Assembly: GCA_043381765.1 (NCBI GenBank) | Contig: JBHJMP010001224.1 | Span: 1-20,604, forward strand | Length of the DNA: 20,604 nucleotides | Origin: Collodictyon triciliatum | Lineage: Eukaryota; CRuMs | Direction of reading: 5' to 3' | Shown: piece by piece, positions 10,347-20,604 of the stretch | How the letters are laid out: each line of letters opens with the position of its first letter | How positions within the stretch are numbered: the stretch's first letter is position 1 | Notes under the pieces: model-generated | The model's input: the letters and a program-made list of their open reading frames with translations, nothing else | The model's database searches: none | What the model was told of the DNA's origin: nothing | Program-made: the position numbers and the translations under genes

Positions 10347-12023
10347 TATTCCTACAACCAAGTCGCCTGAGCGTCAAAAAGAAGGACGAAAGGAAAAGGA
10401 AAAGGAAAACGAAAAGGAAAAGGAAACAATCTGGTTTCTCGAGTGTGGTGTCACTTCGCGTGTCATGTGAAGCAAACCACCCAACCCATCGCCGAGCAAA
10501 TGTATCTAAGGAAACGTCGTGTCCGTTGGCAACAGAAATGTATGCGTATGTAATTATAGCTGAATAATTTAGCTACAAAGAGGCTGCTGTACTATATGTG
10601 ATGACTACTACGGAGATTATATGATAACTTCCAGATGTTGGCAAGAGACTATTTTGGAAAAAGGCGACCACTCCGCGTCAATGCACATGCCAAGGATATC
10701 CTATCGTGAACCCCATCTTTTTTTAAAGGAAAGCCTTGTATGATTATCATTCGAATGTCAACTCCATAGCATTACAATCGTGGAAATACTGTATCATATT
10801 TTTGTTGGAACTGTATAGAAATCCCCTTTATTCTTTTATTTCATTTATTTCCCGTGCAAAATGCCACAAGTAAGCCCCTCTTACCTAGATTTCTATGAGT
10901 ACTATTAGGGGTCTGAAGCTTTTTCCCACGAATTGGCCGAGGTAATGATAATGATTGCTGCTTTTCGTTTAACTTTGGGTCCTTGTGTATCTAAGAACTA
11001 GAATCGTAACATACTCCTCGACATTTTAATGATAGCATAGAGGCTTAGTCTAGTCGAATCGAAATTTGAAATGGACTCTTTTTGAAGTGACGCTTTCTCC
11101 ATGTCAAAGATCTTAGCCTATTTGCAACCTTCTTCTTTGATATGCTCCTCATGCTGCATCTTTTTTTCTTCTCAGGAGGCAAACACACAGAAATTATACC
11201 TTTTGCGTTTTATATTAATGTATATTATCATTTTGAACGGTCAAAAGATCGAAGAGTTACTTTTGTCCACCCCAATAATTACTCTTATGGATGAACATCT
11301 TTCAATGCATTTTGCTGGTCTCGCCTTTACATAGTACTGGACGGCTTTATTCTCATACTTACCAATACGAAGTGATTTTTTCAAAGATGCAATCAAATCG
11401 GATACTGACATCTCTCGGAAATGTCTGTCAGTTCGAAGCTCGGGTCATTTCACAGTTCTCCAATTTTCTAATCATCTCTTATTTTAACTAGTCAATTCTT
11501 TATTGGTAATTTAAAAAGTTTACATATTAGCTCCTGAATGCGTATAGGACCTGGCATATATGACTGAAAGGATATGTTAGAATGAATTTTCGACTTAATA
11601 ATCATATGCATGCTTTCATTGACACAACACTGCAGCCACTGTTCCGCAAATCTTCAATGTAAATTGAAATTGTGCTGGGAGAAAATCAGTCACATGGAAT
11701 AATTTGCATGTGGGGACTCTTTTTTTTTTCTTTCTTTTTCGTTTGTGCATCTTTCCTGATCTAAATCACGCAAACTCGAACTATAAACTCGAGACTTAAC
11801 AAACCGGTCCGTATCTCATTTGCTACCCTGGAGGCGGCGATAAACTCTTTGGTATTTTCTTTTCAACAGATATTATAATATGTTAAATCCTTACTTTTTT
11901 AAAAAGGGGATGTAGTACACTTTCACGCTCAGAATATGGTCGAAAAACTATAAGAGAGTGCTAAATCGAATGAGACTTTGGCCTTTTATCCTAGAAACAG
12001 GAGAGGATGAGCGATCACGAGCT
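10347..12023. other. Intergenic region, no gene seen
   Basis: Apart from the purine tract near 10400 this holds the likely 5' flank of the asparaginase-family gene and the 3' flank of the small LRR gene. Open frames such as 11101-11334 lack low-complexity-free coding character and have no splice partners that I could find. No RNA gene or mobile element is recognisable. Confidence 0.55.
10376..10428. repeat. Purine tract of GGAAAA-like units upstream of the asparaginase gene
   Basis: A run of A and G (with two interrupting C) made of repeated AAGGAA/GGAAAA units starts 30 nt upstream of the asparaginase-family ATG. On that gene's sense strand it is a CT-rich tract at the place expected for a 5' UTR or promoter. 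A regulatory role is possible but only its position supports it. Confidence 0.75.
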
Positions 12024-12725
12024 TCAATGGTCGTAGAGTTGCAGCTTTCGGATGTGCTCTACATCAAGACCTTCGTTCCAGCAGGGCAGATTGGTGATTC
12101 CGCGGGGTGCTCTTTTGACACTTATGTCGCCCATGCTCTCGATGTAAAGCGCAGCAAGGTTGGTCAGTGCAGTGACTTGGGGAGGCAGCTCCTCGATCTA
12201 CCAGAAATAGACGTAAGTTTCATATCTCGAACAGAGACAACCCACCAACTGCCAAAAGTCGTTGTGTTCTGCAGATGCTAAAAACTAGTAGGACTTGTCT
12301 CAAACGCATACGCAAGTGACTGGACTAGGGGTTCTTACCGGGTTACCAGGGATATTCAACTCCATCAAACTCGAGAGGCCGGATATCTCTGGAGGCAATG
12401 AAGACAGCTGGTTACCAAAAAGACGGATTTCCAACAGATTAGTCATCCCAGTTATCTCTGGAGGGAGGGAGGTCAGTTGATTCTTGAAGGCGCTGAGCAC
12501 CGTGAGCAAAGTCAACTTGGACACTTGGGGTGGCAAGGAGGATAATTGGTTATCGTAGAGGAGGAGGACGGCGAGCTGACTCAGCTCAAAAACCCCGAGC
12601 GGCACGGACGTCAGGTTCTTTTCGCTGATGTCTAGGTACGTGCAATTCTCCAGCGTTCCGTCGCCACCCTCATAAGTCGGATACAGTTGTTCCAGCTCGG
12701 CAAGAAGACTCTCTCGGTCAGACAT
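12024..12725 (-). CDS. Small intracellular-type leucine-rich repeat protein (2 exons)
   Basis: Exon 1 is 12725-12339 (129 codons) and exon 2 is 12197-12024 (57 codons plus TGA), joined in phase 0 by a GTAAGA donor and a TAG acceptor. The product is 186 residues. After a polar N-terminal helix (MSDRESLLAELEQL) come about five LRRs of 23 residues with the pattern LSSLPPEISGLSSL...L.L.GNP, the class seen in Shoc2-like and plant PIRL proteins. The intron falls at the end of a repeat and exon 2 resumes with IEELPPQVTALTNL, which continues the phase of the array and supports the junction. The last 40 residues lose the repeat pattern and end at KLQLYDH. There is no signal peptide or membrane segment, so it is probably a cytosolic protein-binding scaffold; no partner can be named. 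The ATG at 12725 is preceded by CAG, so a 5' untranslated exon is possible. Confidence 0.8.
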
Positions 12726-15522
12726 CTGCAAGCCTTCCGGTTAGTCATGCTAGCGTTTTGGTGCCTCCTTGTTCGAAGTTGCGTTGTATTTTTTATTCTT
12801 TCTCTTTTATTCGATTCAAAGTTGTTTGATGTTGCGTTAATCCCTCAAGCACAGGCACATGTCTCAAAAGATGAGACAGCACAGCTACTGGTGGCTAAGA
12901 GGGAGGATTGCCCAAATGGATAGTGAAGGTCAACATTCTGAATTTGGGCATGATGGCTGGTGCTGTGTGGACAAGTGTCTGAATGTGGGTGGTGACCGAG
13001 CGTCCTTTGGGATGGCGGGAACTGAACACTCTTGCCAGTTCCAGTGAACGAAACTCATTCGTTTATCCATTCTTTTGTGTATTCAGAACGGAAGATTGGT
13101 AAACGCGGGTTGGCAACGCTTGTTGCAAGAGAATGAATGGGTGATAAGCACACTACGTTTGTTACACGCGGTATTGCATTCGGCCGAGATACACAATTAA
13201 CTTATTCAAAATAATTAAGAGTGTGATACCAATAAAAGTGACAGGGAAAATATATAGATGCCTGCAATTTGATAAAAAAATAAATAAAAAAAAAAAGAAA
13301 AGGAAGCGATGAAGCTACACTTGGCATTGAAAGGGTCATCTCATAAGTTTTTCCTCGTCTATACATGATTGTTTTGTTGGTTGGTTTTTCCTCTTTATTC
13401 GACTCAATGTGTGTTTTGCTTGTTGGTTAGTCGAATTCTATGGCTATCATCGTCAAATTGAATAATCACGCTTTTCCAAATTATTCCTATCTGTTCAATC
13501 AGGTCACTAGAAAAATATGACATTTTCGTTATAAATGAAAGTTGATTCTGAGTGAACTCCCAACGCAGCATTTTATGTATAAGTATATGTAAAAAAAAAT
13601 AAAATAATTTAACATATGACTTCGGTGGATAGTTTTTGCTAAATTCCTTATATTTCAACATTGATGTTTTACTCGTGGTATTACTTAGATACCAATGCGA
13701 TAACTGCGCATTCAAAAGTCAGAATAAAAATTAGAATGTATAATATTATGATGGGGACTTCTTTTTTAAAAGTTTTAAAATAGCAAAGCTAATTCTAATT
13801 AACAAGATTTAGGGAACAGAGGATAATTTTTGCACTATATTGTTGTTAATGCTTATCTGTCTTAGAGTGAGTTTAATGGTACAAGCCATATAAGAGTTAA
13901 AGCGCATGGTTTTATTATTCAAGAATGATATAATATTGATCAATAGGAAGTGTATAAAATTAGTACAAGATGTAATTATTTAAGATTTATTTACATTTTT
14001 ATTTTCTATTATTTGACTTAATTATTGATTTTCAAAAAAAAAAGCTCAAATAATGATTTCACATCGTTTTATCAACTTTGAGAGAATAATTGAATATTTT
14101 TATCCGGTTTAAAATTTATTTGGTAATTATTAAATGTAATTCACTCAGAGTGGGTGGAAAAAGTTCTTGTTAGCTGGCATTGCGTGTTAAAAGGTTCGAA
14201 ATCTGCTATTATGCCAGTTTCCAAGATTGGTGACGCATGAGAAGAACTAGAATATTTGATTTCATTAAATAATCTAATCAATAAGTTTGATTAAAATAGT
14301 AAGCCACACTACGTGTTTTTCCTGAGCAGAAGTGTTTTCAATTCAAACTTCCATTTTAGAAACCTAGAGTTTGGTAGTGCATGAGAGTTTATTGAAAAGT
14401 ATGTATAATTGGGTGCTTGAAAATATTTAAACCAAAATACATACTTTCCGACTTTCACAGAAACATCAAATCCAAGTATTCTCTGTTGATATTAGTTACA
14501 TTTTGTCTCCAGAAAGACTCATTAATATATCATGTAAATAGCGATTCCATGTGATTAGATAAGGCTAGCAAGATTAAAAGTACCATGATTTCACGCTCTA
14601 TCAAATTCATATCGATTATAGATTCTAGACCCAGACTCTCAAGTAAATCTACATTCCTATCATCACTCTGGTTTAATCATACAGCTACAAATAGAAAATT
14701 GAACTTTTCTTACCAAATACATAAATCAGTCCATGTTTTGACAGTAAGATTGAAGCAACCAATCAGGATACGTTTCCAGGTTCTCATGTTGACAGTTTCC
14801 GAAGTAGTGTAGATATTGTGGAAGTAAATCAGAGCAAGTACGTTAAAATCGACATTAAGAAGCTGCCAGAAATAAATTTCAGAATAAAATAGACTCGATA
14901 AAGCATTAAAATATTCCGCATATCAAAAAAGGAGTTGTTGCGTTTATATATTTTATCTAATTAATATTACATTTGTGCTGTTGTAAATATCTGTCACTAC
15001 ATCGGTTATATGATGTTCGCTGATGCATTCTGAATAAGGCCACTACATTTTTACTTATTTTAATTAAAACGACATCTTGAATAAATTGGTCTGAATAAGT
15101 AATAGCAATCCCTTATACTTTAGTTGGGTGGATGACTTCATCAAAAATATTAGTGAGCGTGGGTTCCTCCTCGAAGATGGATTGCGCCGTTATAATGTGG
15201 TGTAAAACTATGGATATACTGTACAATGTTGTAGTTTGTGCGCAGAATAAATATGTTAGAATTTAATTAATCTGAATGGTACAAGATAAAACCGAATGCC
15301 TTTTTATGCTCTCAGCTTCTTCGACGCTCTTTGTTTGCAAAATGACTGGGTGCGTGGTGGATATTGAATTGCATCTTTTTAGATTATTCGTAAAATCGAT
15401 TTTTTCTATCACTGTTAAAAAGATTGTGATGGTCATTTGACAAACGTAATTAAAGGAAAGACGATGTTTTGATTATTTTGATTAGTTATATGTCTTAGTT
15501 ATTTTAATTATTCTGATCATCA
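12726..15522. other. Gene-poor region, mostly AT-rich
   Basis: From 13200 to 15520 the sequence is very AT-rich, with stops in every frame at short spacing and no splice-joinable exons that I recognise. The part from about 12860 to 13160 is less AT-rich and has some longer open frames on the plus strand (for example 12859-13047), but their translations have no recognisable motif. It may be 5' flank or untranslated exon of the small LRR gene. No tRNA, rRNA or transposon could be supported. Confidence 0.5.
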
Positions 15523-16275
15523 TTATTTTTTAAGTTCCCTTATGTATTTAGATTTCAATTCATTCCCACTTTCTGTGTTGCAGGTCTGATTGAGCGCGTG
15601 ATAATCATCCATATTTAGAGTACGGAACAATTCATCCACCGACTGAATGTCATTCGTGATGGTTTCGCAAAATACTCCTCTGCATGCACTTAAACTGAAT
15701 TCACTAATGTTGGTAACCTCAGATTCTCCTTTAGTCCCGGAGTTGAAAAATCCGCGTGGTAAAACCTTATCGAAATCATGAATGTTACATTTGGTTGCTA
15801 GATTCTGCACCAACTTTGTGGGCAACCTAGGAGGCTCGTCAGAATGATTGCCACCAGAGGCTTCATGGTTGCCAATCCTTGAAATGATGTTTCCCATACT
15901 GTTCAATAGTCGACTTGGCGAGTCTAAAAAGTTATATTCATCTGCTTTTAAAATGCTTTCTATCAAGCAAAATCTCGACATTTCTCTGTATCAACTGACT
16001 TCCGGCGTGGTTGAATAAATCCAAACACACGCTCAAAGTAGAAACTGTGCGCTTGATTACTTCACACTCAATGTGCTCCGCGTGAACAGCCTTAATGATG
16101 CATCGTGTGAACGCGACCGACACATCTCACTTTTCATGAGTGCGAAGGGCAACTCCTGAATTCCAACTTTTATAGACGGAAAGAAGAAAAGAAGAAAATA
16201 AAAGACAAACGTGTCCAAACCGAAATCAGTAAACCTGACTGAGCGCAATATCCACGAACGAGTGACGTCGGTCAT
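15523..16275 (-). CDS. Hypothetical protein, tentative 3-exon model
   Basis: I do not recognise this gene. The main support is a 153-codon open frame (15981-15523) in AT-rich DNA with mixed, non-repetitive amino-acid composition. A model with exons 16275-16240, 16155-16061 and 15985-15523 uses GT-AG introns of 84 and 75 nt and closes in frame to 197 residues, beginning MTDVTRSWILRSELPF. The first donor (GTCAGG) is weak. The product is soluble, with predicted helical stretches around LFTRSTLSVKEMSRF and SPSRLLNSMGNIIS, a polar Gly/Ser/His segment near residues 82-92, four or more cysteines, and a basic tail ending RELKK. A second minus-strand frame overlaps it (16123-15938) and could mean a frameshift or decayed gene instead. 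An ATTAAA lies about 15 nt past the stop. The gene sits just downstream of ABCF2 on the same strand. Confidence 0.35.
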
Positions 16276-16503
16276 ATCACAAAGGCAGGTGATTTTGCGC
16301 AATTAAAACACACTTGGCATCTGTGGTAGTTGAAAAGCAGGAAAAACCTTATCCACCCGAAGATGTATGCTTTCACACCAAAATATTAAAATAGAGCAAA
16401 GGCCAGTCAAGGAACGACCGGGCTTCAAACACCCTTCCGAACCAGTACACTGCGATGCTTCAAGGTAATGATTGCATTGCTTCCTTTGTTTTTTCATGGA
16501 AAG

Positions 16504-16509
16504 TTTATT
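16504..16509 (-). terminator. Polyadenylation signal AATAAA of ABCF2
   Basis: A minus-strand AATAAA lies about 98 nt past the ABCF2 stop codon at 16609-16607, at a typical distance. It also separates ABCF2 from the tentative gene that starts at 16275. Confidence 0.55.
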
Positions 16510-16606
16510 GTATTTTTTTTTCTCTGTGTAGAAATAAAGAGCGAGAAGATAGAAAGAGCAAAGCAGATATCAGATCGGAGTCGAGTCCTGCTTTGTATTG
16601 TGTGCT

Positions 16607-19600
16607 TTAGGCAGAATACTTTTCCATCGTGCGACGGAGATGCTCCTTGTAGGAGATAATGTCCCCTTGCCAGCGCTCTACTTTCTTCTTGTCACAAATC
16701 CAGATTTCTTTTGCGACTTGGTTGATAAGACGGAAGTCATGGCTCACGAGGACCATTCCTCCTTCGAAAGCTAAAAGCGATTGGATTCCATTTCAGTATC
16801 TCTTTAAAATCAATATGCATATTTGACATGAAAAGTATGGCGGGTGTATTCCAAACCGTTAATGGCTTCGGCAAGGGAGTCGATTGTTTCCATGTCCAAG
16901 TGATTTGTCGGTTCATCGAGAAGAAGCTTTGGATTGTATGATTAGGGTTGAGCACCGAAAGAATACACTTTGGATGACGATTGCGTATTTTTCATTTATA
17001 AATGTGATATAGAATAAAATGTTGGTTTTTTTGGTTTGTTACAGTTTCATAGTTCCACCATAAAGTATAGGAGCTATTGGGAGTTTTGATAACTGTGCTT
17101 GACTTACCAAGTGAGGGTTACGCAGAACCAATGTAACAAAGACAAGTCTACTCTTCTGACCATCAGAAAGTGTGCGAATCTGCAAGGATTTACGGTGATG
17201 ATCACGATTGGGAATATTAAATTGATAAGTAAAGATAAATGCGCGAGTGAGCAAATATATAAGTAAATTCAATCCATGGTTTGATGTGCAATGACAAACA
17301 AGAGGATTGTGTAACTGATAGCTAAATTTCATACCGGAGATGTCTGTGCTGTGCCCGTAAGACCAAAGCGACCGATTTGACTTCTCCACTCTTGGTACTC
17401 ATAGAGATCGGGATATGTCTGACAATGTAAGACAGAGATGCGTGATTGTAAAACTGGAGAATACAATTATATGGCGACATATGATGTGAGTTCATACGTT
17501 CGTAAGTAATAGGTAAATAGAATGAATGCGCACTTTCATCATGTAATCCATCGGACTTAAGTCCATATCAAGGGTATCCGTCAAGTGCTGGTGGTACCGC
17601 GCGATGCGCAAATGGGTGTTCCGTTTAACCTAATTTGTGTTTTTTTTTTATTTCAGCTCTATCTTCACTCATCGAAAAAGAAAAGAGAAAAAAAAAAAAA
17701 AAGAGAAAGCTACAAAAAAACAAATAAGCATGTATCTAATGCACAGCTATCTCATACCTGCCCATCGATGGGCACAAGGTCACCAACCATAAGCTTCAAA
17801 AGAGTTGATTTTCCTGCTCCGTTGGGGCCGACCTGTCAATAGATATATTGATGATTCAACTTTGCTCTGAAGATTTGGGTGCATGACCGTGAGATGTATC
17901 ATATATTACACGAATTAATAACAATAAAAAAAAATACCAAGGCAATGCGAGAATCAAGGTCCACACCAAAGTCAAGTTTTGAGTACAGGATGCCTTTCTC
18001 GCTTTTAGGATATCCAAAAGTCACTCCTGCATTAGAGATTGGGTTTTATGATTACAGCTAATAACATACATGACTTGAAAAAAATCGTAGAGATGTGACT
18101 GCTCATTGTCTGAATGGGATAAAAGAAATTTGTCTAGGAGCCCACCAACAAATTGAAGCACGGGTGGAGGGAGTTTGCCGCAGTCATTAAAGCGGAAACT
18201 AAGAACCTTCTCCTTCGTGACTCTTTCTGTGAGTCCGGCCTTTTGAAGAATTAAATAAAATTTTTTTAGTATAATAGGACAACGATGAGAAATTAATTTG
18301 GCATCAGGGGAATTATAAGTAGTATTTTAAACATCTCACTGCTTGCATTTTAGCCAAAACTTTCTCCTTGCTTTGGGCCTGACGAGCAAGTTTTGCGGAA
18401 CCGTGGCCGAAGCGTGCGATGTAGTCCTTTATGTAAGCAAACAGAGCGAGTAAGCCCATAAAGATAATACGTCTTCTTTCGAATTGACGGATACAGATTA
18501 CATGCTCGCTAAATTTGGTCAAAGAAATATACTTTCATGTGTGTAATCTGGTCCTGCTCCCAATTGTACTTTTTCATCTGATTTTCCTCAAGCTCCTCGC
18601 GTGTGCGAACATATGTATCGTAGTCACCTATATGACACAACAGCCGTGTCAGAAACTCAATGAGAAACGAACGGCATTGATACTTTAGAAAAAAAATGAA
18701 AGATTCGTGAATTTACCCGTGAAAGTTGACAACGTCTGAAGTCTCATGAGCAGAATATTTGAACAAACGCCATTTAAAAAGTCTTGAGAATGCGAAATGA
18801 TGACCAGAATACGCTTGAAATTTTTCAAATACTCTTCAAGCCACACGCATGCCTCCAGATCTGTTTGGAAAAATACGCAGGGTGTAAAATGCCATTAGGT
18901 TTGGATGACAAAATGCTATTCGATGCATGTATTCAACAGGTGTACCCAGATGGTTGGTGGGCTCATCCAAAAGAAGCAGTGCAGGAGACACGAAGAGCGC
19001 CTTAGCCAGAGCGATACGCATTCTCCAGCCTCCAGAGAATTCCCTATTTACGGAGACAAAAAAGAAAAAAAGGATTATAATTTCAAATGAAATGGTATAG
19101 CACAGCATGCCTTTCATTTACCAAAAATAAAAATATAAAATGATATAAAATAAATGTATATGAAAAGCATGTACTTTGTGGCTTTGGCTTGCATAGCCTT
19201 CGTGAATCCGAGACCAAAAAGGATTTCGCCTGCACGCTTGGGGGCTACTTCCAAATCGAGTTCGTCCAGTCTGTCAAAAACATCCTGTAAGCGGTCTTGG
19301 ACAGAATCCTGGTCATCCACGGCAGACTACATGGAAGTGAAAATTTGGGGCAACGGGTCAAATGAGAGGGTGTTTATCGAACTGAAATATACACTTCAAC
19401 CAGTCATTTGTGGAGTGGCAACACTTGATGCCATAAAGTGAACTGAATATGTAAATGATCTTTACTAGCGATTCGGCTTCTGCCTCCAAACGGATGCGCT
19501 CAGCTTCGACATCCTCAAGAACAGCTTCCAGAGCAGTTTTTGAAGAAGCTGGTACTTCGCGATCGAGAAGATAGATGTCTACAAAGAAAAATAGTGGTAT

Positions 19601-20242
19601 CTAATTGAGTAGAGAACGCCTTGTATGATCAGATGAATCCACTACAAGAGACCAAAAACGCACCGATGTGTTTGGGAATGGGCACTTCCCGCTCAGCTAA
19701 GCACTTCAAAAAAGTTGTTTTGCCTGGAAAAAGAAAACACGTGAGTCCAACTGCGGCAGACAATACAAAGGAAAACGCCGAATTTGCGAGCAAGTATTTA
19801 CCGCATCCGTTTCGCCCAATGAGACCGTATCTTCGTCCATAGTTGAGTTCAATGATTGCATCCGTGACTAATTCCTGACCATAGCAACCGAGGGAGAAGT
19901 TGTCGATGCGAATGTCGCGTGAAAGCGGATGTGAGGCCAACACCCCTGCGCATCGAATGGGACATGAGATTGCTTAGATATAGCTCCGCGGTGTAAAGAA
20001 CCTGGCGAACCCTCGGATGACAATTGTAAAAGGAAGGAAAAAGAAAAGAAAAGAAAAATAAAAGGAGGCAAGAAAGAAAAGATAACATAAAGGCATGTTA
20101 AGAGAAAGAAAAAAAAGACACAGGAGAATTGTACCTGTGACTGAGCGAGGTGAAATCGAGGATTCTGCCACAGCTTCGGCCAGCCGCTCGACAGCAGGTG
20201 AACTTGACTCCGCAGATGGAGAAGAGGCTTCGGCTTTTCCAC
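16607..20242 (-). CDS. ABCF2: ABC-F family ATPase ABCF2 (Arb1-like), 5'-partial, 17 exons
   Basis: Exons in order: 20242-20135, 19945-19802, 19723-19664, 19578-19466, 19326-19175, 19043-18946, 18860-18717, 18627-18533, 18426-18340, 18239-18146, 18026-17938, 17832-17758, 17629-17534, 17418-17335, 17179-17108, 16926-16857, 16770-16607. All 16 junctions keep frame and give 580 residues. The first cassette has Walker A GRNGCGKTT, signature FSGGWRMR, Walker [12 protein letters not shown] and switch SHSQDF. The linker carries [15 protein letters not shown], typical of ABCF2. The second cassette has Walker [11 protein letters not shown]-loop region RYHQHL, signature LSDGQKSRL, Walker [12 protein letters not shown] and switch SHDFRL; the protein ends at MEKYSA. 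There are no membrane segments. The family acts in the cytosol and nucleus; yeast Arb1 works in ribosome biogenesis. The exon at 20242 begins with a split codon, and an in-frame stop lies just upstream, so the usual lysine-rich start must lie in the gap or beyond the window. Confidence 0.95.
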
Positions 20243-20604
20243 CTGCGAGCAATTCTTTTCATGAGGGCAGGATCGGCAATTTTGTATTCCACAGTTAAGT
20301 GTACAAGGGAAGGCGCTGGTGTAACAAAGTAACTGAGAGTGTACAGCGAAGAAAAAGAAGGATATGAAAGGGGGAAAAAAACAAGGCTATTGAAGAGGCT
20401 TGNNNNNNNNNNNNNNNNNNNNNNNNNNNNNNNNNNNNNNNNNNNNNNNNNNNNNNNNNNNNNNNNNNNNNNNNNNNNNNNNNNNNNNNNNNNNNNNNNN
20501 NNNNNNNNNNNNNNNNNNNNNNAAAAAAAAAAAAAAAAAAAAAAACGGGGCAAATATTCTCAAGAGGGGGGTGTGGGACCTCTAACAGAACTTTTTTTTT
20601 TTTT
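20243..20604. other. 5' flank of ABCF2 containing a 120-nt assembly gap
   Basis: Bases 20403-20522 are N. The gap is followed by a 23-nt A-run, and the window ends in a 13-nt T-run, so homopolymers may have broken the assembly. I see no clear ABCF2 exon in 20243-20402 or 20546-20591. The missing N-terminal exon is probably hidden in the gap or lies outside the window. Confidence 0.8.

Noticed and set aside
11958-12281. Plus-strand frame of 107 codons
   Set aside because: It is antisense to the last exon of the small LRR gene, whose repeat continuation is far more convincing.
13404-13715. Minus-strand frame of 103 codons in AT-rich DNA
   Set aside because: Its composition is typical of AT-rich noncoding sequence, with no motif and no splice-joinable neighbour.
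14160-14230. A GGTTCGAAATC string that resembles a tRNA T-loop/B box
   Set aside because: The T-arm would pair poorly and no convincing acceptor stem, anticodon arm or A box lies at the right spacing.
16057-16302. Single unspliced minus-strand frame of 81 codons
   Set aside because: It crosses a polypyrimidine tract followed by an AG that looks like an intron end; the spliced model is preferred.
19849-20252. Long minus-strand frames rich in Phe, Leu and Ser
   Set aside because: They read through the polypyrimidine-rich intron between the first two visible ABCF2 exons; the conserved protein defines the true junctions.

Overview
The window is nuclear DNA from an intron-rich eukaryote, most likely a protist. 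It shows short GT-AG introns (58 to about 340 nt), monocistronic genes with AATAAA signals, long homopolymer tracts, a 120-nt assembly gap and AT-rich intergenic DNA. I joined exons by hand in five genes; every model closes in frame at every junction. The ABCF2 protein resembles plant and stramenopile-type ABCF2 at several points as well as the animal form, but I cannot place the organism from this alone.

Layout. 1-119 is an ATGT microsatellite. 1372-7243 (+) is a 22-exon gene for a 1374-residue secretory-pathway protein: signal peptide, leucine-rich-repeat (LRR) ectodomain, cysteine-rich juxtamembrane region and a multi-pass membrane module. 10346-7783 (-) is a 10-exon, 308-residue isoaspartyl peptidase/L-asparaginase (Ntn hydrolase) with all catalytic residues, converging on the first gene. 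12725-12024 (-) is a 2-exon, 186-residue intracellular-type LRR protein. 16275-15523 (-) is a tentative 3-exon, 197-residue orphan. 20242-16607 (-) is 17 exons of ABCF2 (Arb1/GCN20 family), both ATPase cassettes intact, with its N-terminus lost in or beyond the gap at 20403-20522. The blocks 121-1371, 7244-7782, 10347-12023 and 12726-15522 hold no gene I can support.

The genes do not form a pathway; this looks like ordinary eukaryotic gene arrangement. The most striking item is the first gene. Twelve consecutive exons each encode exactly one LRR (69 or 72 nt), all bounded by phase-1 introns that split the same glycine codon, while the flanking LRRs are in large exons without such introns. The repeats are followed by a cysteine-rich stalk and about eight membrane segments, giving a receptor-like protein with no kinase domain.
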